The notes below the pieces were generated by a model. It did no database searches. It was not told the origin of the DNA and saw nothing but the letters and a program-made list of their open reading frames with translations. Positions 16,947 to 25,308 of a stretch of 64,000 bases of DNA are shown here, in pieces. Positions within the stretch are counted from its first letter, which is position 1; each line of letters opens with the position of its first letter. The position numbers and the translations under genes were made by a program. This stretch comes from Niallia nealsonii (GTDB lineage Bacteria > Bacillota > Bacilli > Bacillales > Cytobacillaceae), in assembly GCF_002835805.1 (NCBI RefSeq), contig NZ_PISE01000019.1:1-64000 (forward strand). Reading direction: 5' to 3'.

Positions 16947-17507
16947 TTATATTTCAATTTGCTTAATCACTCTAGCTGGATTACCACCAACTACAACATT
17001 ATCTGATACATCTTTCGTAACTACTGCACCTGATGCGATAACAACATTGTCTCCTACCGTTACTCCTGGATTTATTACTGCACTTCCTCCAATCCATACA
17101 TTATTTCCAAAAGTAATAGGTTTTGCATATTCTTTCCCCGAATTACGTTCCGTTGGATGAAGTGGATGTGTTGCTGTATAAATTTGTACGCCAGGTGCAA
17201 GCATACAATTATCCCCAAATCGCACTTCACAAACATCTAAAATGGTACAGTCAAAGTTTGCAAAAAAGTTTTCTCCTACATGTGTGTTATAGCCATAATC
17301 AAAACGTATATTTGGTTCCATATATACGTTTTCTCCCGTTGAACCCAATAACTCCTTCAATAACTCAGTCCGTTTTTTTCCTTCCGTTTCTAAAGTTTGA
17401 TTATATATTCTAACCTTGTGTCTTGCTTCCTTACGTTCCTTTGATAATACTGGGTCAGCAGGGTTGTACATTTCTCCAGCTAACATTTTCTCTTTTTCTG
17501 TTTTCAT
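16947..17507 (-). CDS. Sugar O-acetyltransferase (maltose acetyltransferase family), copy 1
   Basis: The 186-aa protein has the N-terminal [15 protein letters not shown] helix of the Maa domain, followed by a left-handed beta-helix built from hexapeptide repeats. The helix region includes [10 protein letters not shown] with the catalytic His, [20 protein letters not shown], and [11 protein letters not shown] at the C-terminus. The family transfers acetyl from acetyl-CoA to maltose, glucose or galactosides as homotrimers. AAAGGAG lies 7 nt before the ATG. It is a diverged paralogue of 18516-19058, and both sit next to HAD remnants, pointing to duplication of a two-gene block. Confidence 0.92.
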   Translation of the reverse strand: MKTEKEKMLAGEMYNPADPVLSKERKEARHKVRIYNQTLETEGKKRTELLKELLGSTGENVYMEPNIRFDYGYNTHVGENFFANFDCTILDVCEVRFGDNCMLAPGVQIYTATHPLHPTERNSGKEYAKPITFGNNVWIGGSAVINPGVTVGDNVVIASGAVVTKDVSDNVVVGGNPARVIKQIEI

Positions 17508-17631
17508 ATTTTAAGCTCCTTTTCCTCTATAAAAATTTAAATACGTCAATATATAGTAACCCATTGATTAAATTAGCTTAGTTAAAGCTACTAAGCTTAA
17601 AATCTTTCAAAACATATATCTATCGCTTTCC

Positions 17632-18012
17632 TTATACAGTCAATTCAATAAGGTTTTCTTCAGGGTCCTCTATAACACTCTCATAATATCCATCACCCGT
17701 GATACGAGGTGCACTAACAAGAGGATAACCATCTTTTACTAATCTATCTGTTAATTGATTAACCGACTCTCTGTTTCCTAGAGAAATAGCAATATGCGCC
17801 CAGCCAATTTTATCCCCCTTATTTTGCTTATTAATGCCATCCTTACGCATTATTTCTAATCGTGCACCCGATTCAAACGTAAGAAAATAAGATTCAAATT
17901 TCTTTACACTATTATGATATTTAGTATTTGACTTACAATTAAAATAAATTTCATAAAACTCCCTCATACCCTCCAAATCATTGACCCAAATAGCCACATG
18001 CTCAATTTTCAA
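17632..18012 (-). CDS. VOC family (glyoxalase/dioxygenase fold) protein
   Basis: The 126-aa protein has the two beta-alpha-beta-beta-beta modules of the vicinal oxygen chelate fold. His5 in IEHVAIWV, Glu in LEIMRK, His in [10 protein letters not shown] and Glu in NLIELTV occupy the usual four metal-ligand positions, so it is probably metal-dependent. The substrate is unknown; small thiol-adduct or antibiotic-modifying functions are typical. The start is TTG, with GGGAG and AGGA upstream. Two ROK-type operator sequences lie 145-200 nt upstream, so it may belong to the ROK regulon with the adjacent acetyltransferase. Confidence 0.85.
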   Translation of the reverse strand: MKIEHVAIWVNDLEGMREFYEIYFNCKSNTKYHNSVKKFESYFLTFESGARLEIMRKDGINKQNKGDKIGWAHIAISLGNRESVNQLTDRLVKDGYPLVSAPRITGDGYYESVIEDPEENLIELTV

Positions 18013-18156
18013 ATTTCCTTCACTCCCTTAATTATTTAAAGATCACCGTAAGTGTCACTATTCAAACATTTTTAGAGTTAAGCTTCGACGTTCTAAATTA
18101 GTTCCACCAATACTAGCAATATTTCTTTTAAACTGGCTTTCCTTCAAACAAAAATC

Positions 18157-18212
18157 TTATTAAAGAAATTTAATAAGTATAGAAATGAAAATTTATTACC
18201 TCTCTTTAATAA
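18157..18212 (-). promoter_or_regulatory. Two ROK-type operator sequences in tandem
   Basis: TTATTA-N8-TAATAA occurs at 18157-18176 and again at 18193-18212, with centres 36 bp apart. The same pattern forms a perfect 22-bp palindrome in front of the ROK regulator gene (21459-21480). They lie upstream of the VOC/acetyltransferase genes on the minus strand. Confidence 0.7.
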
Positions 18213-18312
18213 GTGACAAAATAATATTTTTACCTTTAAATAATTCTCTATTAAAATTGCCATTGTTATTTAAGAAAGTTCCATCCATTTCAGATATTAC
18301 TAATTTAATCAT
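18196..18312 (-). pseudogene. HAD hydrolase 5' fragment, second copy
   Basis: After a good GGGAGG site, an ATG at 18312 opens MIKLVISEMDGTFLNN, nearly identical in DNA to the start of the HAD pseudogene at 16.7 kb. Homology stops near 18235 and the frame ends at 18196 after 38 codons. The motif I nucleophile Asp is replaced by Glu. It cannot be functional as a phosphatase and one of the operator sequences overlaps its tail. Confidence 0.8.
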
Positions 18313-18515
18313 TTTTAGCCCTCCCACTTTTACTTAATGCTAATTGTGATTCTAAGTACGATCAAATGAAATCTTACTCTGTCAGTTTAGGTTTTTTCAA
18401 AGGCATATCCATCATGATATACCGCTTGCATTTCCTATTATATTTTTAATTTACTTTTATAAATATGACAGATGGCTTTTGGTACCTTAAATGCACTGAA
18501 AGTAGTTTGTTCTAT

Positions 18516-19058
18516 TTAAACTTGTTTAATCACTTTAGCTGGATTGCCCCCAACTACAACATTATCCGGGACATCTCGCACTACAACTGCTCCAGCAGCA
18601 ATCACTACATTTTTGCCAATAGTAACTCCCGGCGCAATAACAGCGTTTCCACCTATCCAAACATTATCACCAATAGTAACTGGTTTGCCATATTCTAAAC
18701 CTGATGTTCTTGTTTCTGCATCTAATGGATGGGTTGCAGTATATATACATACTCTTGGTGCCAGCATACAATTATTTCCTATAGTTACCTTGCAGACATC
18801 TAATATAATACAATCATAATTTGCAAAAAAATTCTCTCCAACATGGATATTAAATCCATAATCACAATTAAAATTAGGTTTTACACAACAATTCTCACCA
18901 GTTTTTCCAAACAAAGATTTTAACAGGTCACTCCTATTTTCTACTAATGAACCATTAAATTCTGCAAGTATTTGGCGTGCTCTAATATGGTCTCTTCCAA
19001 GTTCCTCATCAGGAAAATACAATTCTCCAGCTAACATTTTCTCTTTTTCAGTTTTCAT
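18516..19058 (-). CDS. Sugar O-acetyltransferase (maltose acetyltransferase family), copy 2
   Basis: The 180-aa protein has the same layout as copy 1: the [16 protein letters not shown]-terminal helix, then hexapeptide left-handed beta-helix repeats, the catalytic His in [28 protein letters not shown], and a C-terminal [13 protein letters not shown]. It is probably an active homotrimeric acetyl-CoA-dependent enzyme on a sugar hydroxyl. GAGGAG is 9 nt before the ATG. It follows the MFS transporter gene by 60 nt in the same direction, so it likely belongs to the ROK-MFS operon. Confidence 0.92.
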   Translation of the reverse strand: MKTEKEKMLAGELYFPDEELGRDHIRARQILAEFNGSLVENRSDLLKSLFGKTGENCCVKPNFNCDYGFNIHVGENFFANYDCIILDVCKVTIGNNCMLAPRVCIYTATHPLDAETRTSGLEYGKPVTIGDNVWIGGNAVIAPGVTIGKNVVIAAGAVVVRDVPDNVVVGGNPAKVIKQV

Positions 19059-19118
19059 ATGAAATAACTCCTCATACTTTTTCTTGAAAATTCTGTTATC
19101 TATTGAATCCTCATATGA

Positions 19119-20351
19119 TTAAGATACTATTGAACTTGTGTCTTTCTTCTTTAGTAAAATCTTCTTTTTAAGTAATCTATTTAAATTTTCTGAACTCATG
19201 AGCATTGCTGCAACAAAAACAACCATACAAAATGGGAATATTCCTATTGTTGAATGAGATGCGATAAAACCAAGTATTGGCGGCATGAATGTACTGCCTG
19301 TATAGGCAATAGCCATTTGATAGCCCATAATTGTTTGGGAATGCCTCTTCCCAAAACGTGTTGGTGTTTCATGCAACATACAAGGAAATATTGGTGCCAA
19401 CCCTAATCCAACTATAATGAAAGCTATAAGGGAAAAAATGGACGGCAATGGAAGGAACAGAAGGATAGCACCGAACAATGCTATTATTTGCCCCATCCGA
19501 ATAAGAGTACGGTTGCTCATTTTAAAAGTAATAAAACCTGTAATAAATCTGCCAATGGTTATTCCTGCGTAATAGAAGGAAACCCATTGCGCTGCAACTG
19601 CTACAGACAACTCCTTAACATTTACTAGAAAACTACTGCCCCAAAGCCCCATTGTTGCTTCAACCCCACAATAAAACAAAAAGGATATGAGAGACAGTTT
19701 CACTCCTTTAATTTGCAAAGGTTTTACATGGTGATCATTTTCGTTAGAAAACACATCTTTTGAATCTTCAGGTTCTTCATTTAAAGGAATATGGCTGTTT
19801 TTTCCTCTTCTGTTCCATAAAGGTAAAGTAAAAAAAAGGATTACTACTAACGCGAACTGAATTCCAGAAATCGCAAAATATCCATTTCTCCAAGAATTTT
19901 GCTCTGCAATAAATTGGGCCATAATGATAGGACCAAAAGTAGCTCCAACTCCCCAAAAACAATGCAGCCAGCTCATATGGTGTGCCTTATAATGTTTAGC
20001 TACATAATCGTTTAATCCAGAATCAACAGATCCTGCCCCGAGTCCAAGTGGTATGGTACATACCATTAACCAAACAAGAGAAGGAGCAAAATAAAATCCT
20101 AGTAAAGCAATAGCAGTCATTAAGCAACTGACAAACGTGACATGGCCAGTTCCAAATCGTTTAAGTATCTTTCCGCTGATTAAACTCGAGATAATGGTAC
20201 AACCAGCAATCATCATAAAAAGGAATCCAGCAGTTTCAAGTGGGGCTCCGTAATCAGATTGCATAGCGGGCCATGCTACCCCCAACAAGGAGTCAGGTAA
20301 ACCCAAGCTGATAAAAGCCAAATAAATGATGCCTAAAAGGAATATCGTCAT
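19119..20351 (-). CDS. MFS transporter (FHS-like), probably for a sugar
   Basis: The 410-aa protein has 12 predicted transmembrane segments in two six-helix bundles with a charged central loop at about residues 185-215. Family-typical pieces are GLPDSLLGVAWPAMQ in helix 1 and GLGAGSVDSGLNDYVA in helix 4, like fucose/glucose-type FHS permeases. Its place directly after a ROK sugar-type regulator and before a sugar acetyltransferase supports a carbohydrate substrate. GAGG lies 7 nt before the ATG. The exact sugar is not determined. Confidence 0.85.
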   Translation of the reverse strand: MTIFLLGIIYLAFISLGLPDSLLGVAWPAMQSDYGAPLETAGFLFMMIAGCTIISSLISGKILKRFGTGHVTFVSCLMTAIALLGFYFAPSLVWLMVCTIPLGLGAGSVDSGLNDYVAKHYKAHHMSWLHCFWGVGATFGPIIMAQFIAEQNSWRNGYFAISGIQFALVVILFFTLPLWNRRGKNSHIPLNEEPEDSKDVFSNENDHHVKPLQIKGVKLSLISFLFYCGVEATMGLWGSSFLVNVKELSVAVAAQWVSFYYAGITIGRFITGFITFKMSNRTLIRMGQIIALFGAILLFLPLPSIFSLIAFIIVGLGLAPIFPCMLHETPTRFGKRHSQTIMGYQMAIAYTGSTFMPPILGFIASHSTIGIFPFCMVVFVAAMLMSSENLNRLLKKKILLKKKDTSSIVS

Positions 20352-20403
20352 ATGTAAACCTCGCCATTAATTTTTTTGTGGTCCATTGTACTTTCGATTT
20401 GCT

Positions 20404-21438
20404 TTACCTGCTTATTCCATTCAACATGAGATCAAGTCCAATACTTTGTAATCCATATAAATAATCTTGTTTCCAATCGCTTATTTTAAGATCTGGAAGA
20501 TGTTCCGAAGGGATATATTTTGAGCTACCTATGGCAATTTTGTCTACCATTGCTTTTTCCACTTCATCATTACAAAAAATAATGATATGAGGATTAATAA
20601 TAGCTACAAACGAGGCTATTAACCTGCTAATTGCATCTATCTCATAATCCTTACTGATATTAATTTTTTTAGATCCACTTCCGTTTTCTAAAGCTTGTTG
20701 AAAATTCCTGTCGTTATACTGTGGAACGAATGAAACCTCTCCTGAGAAAAAAGTACTTCCTCGCACCACATCTCCATTTATCATAATCCCTGCTCCTGGT
20801 CCATTCTGACCAGAATACAAATATATAAGGGATTTTCTGTCCCTAATCCCCTTATTATTGTGATATCCAAGAACAGCAGCATTCATATCGTTCTCTACTG
20901 CGACAGGTATAGAAAAATACTCCTCATAGTATCCTTTTAAATCAAAATTTTGAAACTGCTCGTACCCTGGTATATAAAAAATTCGGCCGTTATCAACCGA
21001 ACCAGGAACACCAATTGCGATAGAACTGATTCTCGGATATTTAGTCACTATGTTTTCCATGCACTTAGTTAATAAATTTAAACCATTATCCATTAGTACA
21101 CTCGGCGCTTTTCCTTTTATCTTTACTTCACCCATACAATTAAAAATCGTATAATTTGTTTCTGTTCTTTCTAAAAATATTGCCAGACCTAACATATGCT
21201 CAGGATTATATGTATACCTTTTTGCTCTTCTTCCACCACTAGAATCATCTAAACCGACTAAAAGAATTTCTCCATCCTTCTCCATCTGTGCTAAGAACTT
21301 ACTTATTGTCGGAAAACTAATATCTAATGTATGACTGAGTTCAGCTTTTGTTGCACTTCCTAGTTCTAGCAGAGTTTTTCGAATTCCAGTAAGTATCACC
21401 TTCTTCATAGATTTTGGAGTAGCTGATAATTCATTCAC
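20404..21438 (-). CDS. ROK family transcriptional regulator
   Basis: The 344-aa protein has an N-terminal winged HTH (KAELSHTLDISFPTISKFLAQM, near residues 31-52) and a ROK actin-like sugar-binding domain (SSIAIGVPGSVDNGRI, then AVENDMNAAVLG, then GPGAGIMINGDVVRG). The zinc-binding CGxxGCxE element of many ROK proteins is missing. It should repress sugar genes and release on binding a sugar. The frame opens at a GTG inside the ribosome binding site; GTG at 21438, with GGAGG 8 nt before it, is the better start. A perfect 22-bp palindrome just upstream suggests autoregulation. Confidence 0.9.
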   Translation of the reverse strand: MNELSATPKSMKKVILTGIRKTLLELGSATKAELSHTLDISFPTISKFLAQMEKDGEILLVGLDDSSGGRRAKRYTYNPEHMLGLAIFLERTETNYTIFNCMGEVKIKGKAPSVLMDNGLNLLTKCMENIVTKYPRISSIAIGVPGSVDNGRIFYIPGYEQFQNFDLKGYYEEYFSIPVAVENDMNAAVLGYHNNKGIRDRKSLIYLYSGQNGPGAGIMINGDVVRGSTFFSGEVSFVPQYNDRNFQQALENGSGSKKINISKDYEIDAISRLIASFVAIINPHIIIFCNDEVEKAMVDKIAIGSSKYIPSEHLPDLKISDWKQDYLYGLQSIGLDLMLNGISR

Positions 21439-21458
21439 TAAATTCACCTCCTAAAAAA

Positions 21459-21480
21459 CTTATTAAAGATCTTTAATAAG
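21459..21480 (-). promoter_or_regulatory. Operator palindrome in front of the ROK regulator gene
   Basis: A perfect 22-bp palindrome (two 11-bp arms, core TTATTA-N8-TAATAA) lies 21 nt upstream of the start codon and beside the ribosome binding site. Two matching sequences lie upstream of the VOC gene, so these are probably the binding sites of the ROK protein. Confidence 0.75.
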
Positions 21481-21539
21481 CATGGTGCTAATATAACATA
21501 ATTTTTTTTTGAAAACAATAAAAATTGATATTAAAAGGT

Positions 21540-21852
21540 TTCTTTTCACCATACAAATATTCTAATGCTGCTCTTTGACAATCTGATAAGTTTTTTGAAT
21601 AAAAATCAAACATCATCCTTATTTCCTTTCATCGTTACTTGTTTTTTATTTTTCCGAATTATATCTATCCATTGGTTATACGCCATTTCTTTAATAAAGC
21701 TGATGTTATTTTATGTTCCCATACGTTTCTTGTATAATATCTTCTCGGTCCCATTTTTTGATTTGAAGAAATCTACAATAGTCACCAAGTTTCTTCCTAT
21801 TTTCTTCTAGCCCATCTTTTTCATTTATCATTTTATTTTGAGGGAAGTTCAT
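21540..21852 (-). pseudogene. Sigma-70 family sigma factor, decayed
   Basis: A strong AAGGAGG site precedes an ATG at 21852. The frame reads DYCRFLQIKKWDREDIIQET, which is the region 2 helix of small sigma factors, then stops after 48 codons. Later frames hold MAYNQWIDIIRKNKKQVT, the region 2.3/2.4 type, and LSDCQRAALEYLYGE, the start of a region 4, separated by a frameshift and a stop. This is a broken gene for a small sigma factor and no partner anti-sigma gene is seen. Confidence 0.75.
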
Positions 21853-22022
21853 CGACATGCCTCCTTTTTCTTTCATATCTATAACGTGGAAACTCTATAA
21901 AAAGATATGGGGATAAAAAAAATTTTCGTTTTTCTTTCATTTTATGTGTTTGCCGCCTGCCGCCATAATTCCAGCCAAATTGGGAAAATATAAAGAAAAA
22001 CAACGAAAGAGAGGAAATAAAA

Positions 22023-22331
22023 ATGGGAAAGGCAAAAAAACAGATAGGGACCTGTGCATTATGTTTACGAGAAAATGTAGAAACAACTGTTCATCATTTA
22101 ATACCAAAAGAAATGGGCGGCGCTCTTTTAGAGACGGCTAATCTTTGCATTCCATGTCATAAACAAGTCCATGCATTGTATACAAATGAAGAATTAGCTC
22201 TACGATTACATACGGTTCCCCTCTTAGAAGATGATCCCCAAATAAAAAAATATTTGGTCTGGATCAAAAAACAGCCGTCCTCGAAATTATTAAAGGTTAA
22301 AAAATCGAAGGAAAGAAAGAAAAAAAGATAA
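22023..22331 (+). CDS. HNH endonuclease-like small protein
   Basis: The 102-aa protein has a compact HNH/His-Me finger. The structural zinc pairs are CALC (residues 11-14) and CIPC (42-45). The catalytic histidines are in TTVHHLIPKEMGG (His24-His25), and His46/His50 complete the motif in CHKQVHAL. The C-terminal 20 residues are very lysine-rich and probably contact nucleic acid. Similar stand-alone HNH proteins (YisB type) are common in Bacillus with unknown targets. GAGAGG lies 7 nt before the ATG. The sequence after the stop is a decayed copy of repeat family C. Confidence 0.85.
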   Translation: MGKAKKQIGTCALCLRENVETTVHHLIPKEMGGALLETANLCIPCHKQVHALYTNEELALRLHTVPLLEDDPQIKKYLVWIKKQPSSKLLKVKKSKERKKKR

Positions 22332-22400
22332 AGTGCAACTAACAATCAGTGAAGACTTTTCCTATCCAACAGATTTTTAGTTAAACCCTTCAGGCTTCCT
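22332..22400 (+). repeat. Dispersed two-hairpin repeat, decayed copy C3
   Basis: Immediately after the HNH stop codon, AAAGTGCAACTAACAATCAG is followed at the expected distance by TTTAGTTAAAC and TTCAGGCTT. This follows the order of copies C1 and C2, but the second hairpin is lost. The match is partial. Confidence 0.5.
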
Positions 22401-22502
22401 ATTCCTCCTTCTCTCCAATTCCTTAATCCCCTCTAATGCCTTTTTGGCTTTTGCTTCTACTAAATTATACGATTGCCAGCAAAATTTGTTTTTACGCAAA
22501 TT

Positions 22503-22823
22503 TTACTTTTTCTCGATTAGCAGTTCTTTTAGTCCTATAAAATGAAGAAAAAGCACCGAACTCCACTCAATGAATGCCGGACTTGTTACTAAAAATGTAT
22601 GAATAAAAACTAGACCAACCATAAGGATAAAATTCAGGCTGTAAAAATAAGGATTTTCTGCTATAGCATTCCTTAAGGTCAACACCCATTTACAGCAAAA
22701 TAAAAACATACCCCTTACTTTATTTATGGCTGGATGCTTTCTTTTTATATAAGCAAAAAAGACCAAATACAAAGCTACAAGAAAAAACAAAACCTGCTCG
22801 TTAACATCTTTTTCCCTTTTCAT
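22503..22823 (-). CDS. Hypothetical small membrane protein
   Basis: The 106-aa frame encodes three hydrophobic stretches (about residues 9-24, 38-48 and 62-82) separated by basic loops, so a membrane location is likely. No family is recognised. There is no good ribosome binding site before the ATG and the surrounding DNA looks decayed, so this may be a remnant rather than an expressed gene. Confidence 0.4.
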   Translation of the reverse strand: MKREKDVNEQVLFFLVALYLVFFAYIKRKHPAINKVRGMFLFCCKWVLTLRNAIAENPYFYSLNFILMVGLVFIHTFLVTSPAFIEWSSVLFLHFIGLKELLIEKK

Positions 22824-23166
22824 GCTTTATAAAGGAAAAACTTTTTCTTTCTATGTTAAACTATTAGTATGGACAATTTATGAATAAAGGAGGCATTTTT
22901 TAATGATCGTAGATATCTAGAGAGGTAATATGAAGCAATTAGTAATTCAACATTCTTCGAATACTCGAATTATTTCTTACATCCATACTCCCATTTAGCG
23001 TTTATCCTCTTTTCTACAACTAATCAACAATAAACATTAGAATATTTTGGTACGTCCATTGTCCAAATACATGCATATTTTAAAATAATAGTGGAATGAT
23101 AACTTAATCAATATTTTATGATGATTAATAAATATTCCTTGAACTTTTATAAGGAAAGGTGTAAAA
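22824..23166. other. Intergenic region with two tiny ORFs, no recognised gene
   Basis: An AAGGAGG site precedes a five-codon ORF (ATG at 22904, MIVDI). This is followed by a second small ORF with a GAGAGG site (ATG at 22930, 22 codons). Neither matches a known family. The rest is A/T-rich DNA that should contain the promoter of the YitT-type gene at 23167. Confidence 0.35.
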
Positions 23167-24030
23167 ATGGTAAAAATACATAAAAAAGAATCAAAATCAC
23201 ATTTAATTATGCGCTACATTATGTTAATGATTGGTGCAAGCCTTGCAGCAGTAGCCATTGAATTATTTTTAGTACCAAATACAATAATAGATGGCGGCAT
23301 TATCGGTGTTTCTCTTATTTTAAATTATATGACCGGTTTTAGTTTCGGAATCCTTGTGCTTATTATTAATCTACCGTTTTTATTTGCAGGATATAAGTAT
23401 ATAGGGAAAAACTTTTGCATTTCTTCCCTATTTGCCATCATTATGCTGGCAATTGTAGAATCAAGCCTACATCATTTTGAAGCATTAACAACAGAGCCCC
23501 TGCTTGCGACAGTTTTTGGCGGTTTGATTTTAGGTGCAGGTGTTGGACTAGTGATCCGCAACTCTGGTGCATTGGATGGGACAGAAATTTTAGGGATTTT
23601 ATTATCCAAAAAAATTCCTTTTTCTGTCGGCGAGTTTGTTATGTTTGTTAATGTTTTTGTGTTTGCATGGGCAGGATTTGTTTTAGAATGGGAACAAGCC
23701 ATGTATTCCATCTTAACGTATTATATTGCAAGCAAAGCGTTAGATGCGGTTATCCAAGGATTTGACGATACAAAAGCAGCGATGGTTATTTCCAATGAGT
23801 ATGAAGAAATTGCCGAAGCATTATCAGATCGTCTTGGCCGCGGTGTTACAAAATTAAAAGGAAAAGGTGGATATTTAGATCAAGAAAAAGAAGTGCTGTA
23901 TGTTGTATTCACACGATTAGAAGTGGCAAAATTTAAAAGCATTGTCCAAGAAATTGATCCAAATGCCTTTATTACCATAATGGATACCCAAGAAGCTCAT
24001 GGAGGCAAATTTAAATCAGCTATTCATTAA
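23167..24030 (+). CDS. YitT family membrane protein with DUF2179 domain
   Basis: The 287-aa protein has five or six membrane segments in its first 200 residues with the family's glycine-rich [18 protein letters not shown] and [15 protein letters not shown] stretches. A soluble C-terminal DUF2179 domain follows (about residues 210-285, with [14 protein letters not shown] and [13 protein letters not shown]). B. subtilis has several such paralogues with no established transport substrate. AAGGAAAGG precedes the ATG. It is monocistronic and followed by the repeat-bearing terminator shared with the convergent AEC gene. Confidence 0.9.
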   Translation: MVKIHKKESKSHLIMRYIMLMIGASLAAVAIELFLVPNTIIDGGIIGVSLILNYMTGFSFGILVLIINLPFLFAGYKYIGKNFCISSLFAIIMLAIVESSLHHFEALTTEPLLATVFGGLILGAGVGLVIRNSGALDGTEILGILLSKKIPFSVGEFVMFVNVFVFAWAGFVLEWEQAMYSILTYYIASKALDAVIQGFDDTKAAMVISNEYEEIAEALSDRLGRGVTKLKGKGGYLDQEKEVLYVVFTRLEVAKFKSIVQEIDPNAFITIMDTQEAHGGKFKSAIH

Positions 24031-24040
24031 AGCAAAAAAA

Positions 24041-24228
24041 CCCTTGTCAGCACTAGACAAGAGTTCAAGCTGTTGACAAACGCCCGCTTTCTTTGTTGCT
24101 CGTTGCTCATTACCCATCTTGGTAACTTCGCGCCTCGAAGCTCAGACGTTTTCAATCAGCCTGAAAATGTGTATTTTCTACTTTGTCTATACTCTAAACT
24201 CTTGTAAATACTAAACAAGAGTTTTTTT
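24041..24228. repeat. Duplicated terminator flanking dispersed repeat copy A2
   Basis: Two related hairpins, CTTGT-N8-ACAAG at 24043-24061 and CTCTTGT with ACAAGAG at 24200-24220, the second with a seven-T run, bracket about 135 bp matching A1 and A3. The shared core starts CTGTTGACAAACG and includes CTCATTACC and TTGGTAACT; it ends CGTTTTCAATCAGCCTG and CTTTGTCTA. The flanking hairpins look like a diverged long direct duplication of one terminator. It lies between convergent genes. Confidence 0.8.
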
Positions 24229-24232
24229 ATGT

Positions 24233-25132
24233 TTACACAAGTGATAAAACAATCGGTAATGTAATTAGGCTGAGCAATGTGCTAAATAGCGTTGCAGATG
24301 ATACAAAGTCTGGATCTGTACCATACTGCAACGCATACAATGTTGTATTAGCTGCAGATGGCATTGCTGCCAGCACAATCATAATTTGTTTTAACAGATC
24401 ATCCACAGGGAGAAATAATGTCATCCCCCAAGCAATCAATGGCGATACCACTAATCGAAGCACTAAAGCAAAAGAGAGCTGAGGAATCCGCAAATTTTTC
24501 ACTGAAATTTTTGCTAACTGCATGCCGAGAACAAGCATAACCGTTGGAATAGCTGCATCCCCGACCATTTTAATGGCATCCATCATCGTGCTGCTTATTG
24601 GTACATGCAAAAAATGAAAGATTATACCTAATAATGCCCCGTACATAATCGGCACACGCAATACTTTTTGCAAAGTTTCTTTATTCGAAGGATTTTCGGA
24701 AGATCCTTTTGCCGCATAATATATTCCAATTGTTGCCATTATCAATTGCTGAATAACCATTAAAATAACAGCATAATGCAAAGCTGGTACGCCAAACGCA
24801 AATAAAACAAGGGGTGTACCGTAATTGCCATTATTCATAAAGGCTGAAGATAAAATCATTCCGCACATCTTATTTGTGCTATACGCTCTGAGCTTTCCCA
24901 CCAAATAAATAATCGCAATAATGCCAAATACTAAAGCAAGGGCATAAATAGTCATCATTACATAATCACTATTAAATTTTGTTTCATAAAACACACTAAA
25001 ACCAAGGATTGGGCTCATTAAATAAACACTCACAGTTGAAACTGGTTTAACATCAATATGCAGAATCTTCTCTCCAACAAACCCGACCCCAAAAATAAAA
25101 AATATTGGCAATAATACAGCAAAAAATTCCAT
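24233..25132 (-). CDS. AEC family transporter (auxin efflux carrier fold)
   Basis: The 299-aa protein has about ten predicted transmembrane helices in two five-helix halves. Family-typical elements are the broken-helix region SSAFMNNGNYGTPLVLFAFG (about residues 94-113) and AMPSAANTTLYALQYG near 259-274. Members export or take up malate, malonate and other organic acids; the substrate is unknown. GGAG lies 7 nt before the ATG. It is monocistronic and convergent with the YitT gene. Confidence 0.88.
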   Translation of the reverse strand: MEFFAVLLPIFFIFGVGFVGEKILHIDVKPVSTVSVYLMSPILGFSVFYETKFNSDYVMMTIYALALVFGIIAIIYLVGKLRAYSTNKMCGMILSSAFMNNGNYGTPLVLFAFGVPALHYAVILMVIQQLIMATIGIYYAAKGSSENPSNKETLQKVLRVPIMYGALLGIIFHFLHVPISSTMMDAIKMVGDAAIPTVMLVLGMQLAKISVKNLRIPQLSFALVLRLVVSPLIAWGMTLFLPVDDLLKQIMIVLAAMPSAANTTLYALQYGTDPDFVSSATLFSTLLSLITLPIVLSLV

Positions 25133-25308
25133 TAAAAAACTCCGTTCTCCTGTACTTCCCTTTGTATTTTTTAACTCCTATTACCAAACCCTCACGCTTT
25201 GCAGTTTCTTTATGAGCTGAACATTCTCCACCAACGCTCAATCATTTTACTAAAAAAGCAGCGGAGAACACTTCTTATCTATTAAAAGTTTTTATAGTCT
25301 ATTAGCAT

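Noticed and set aside
18070-18155. Minus-strand text with NIASIGGTNLERRSLTLKMFE before a stop
   Set aside because: It may be the C-terminus of a lost gene, but the frame is interrupted and no family could be named.
22387-22500. Minus-strand frame ending KALEGIKELERRRNRKPEGF
   Set aside because: It looks like the end of a real protein, but no start, family or full length can be shown. It is probably a gene fragment in a decayed region.
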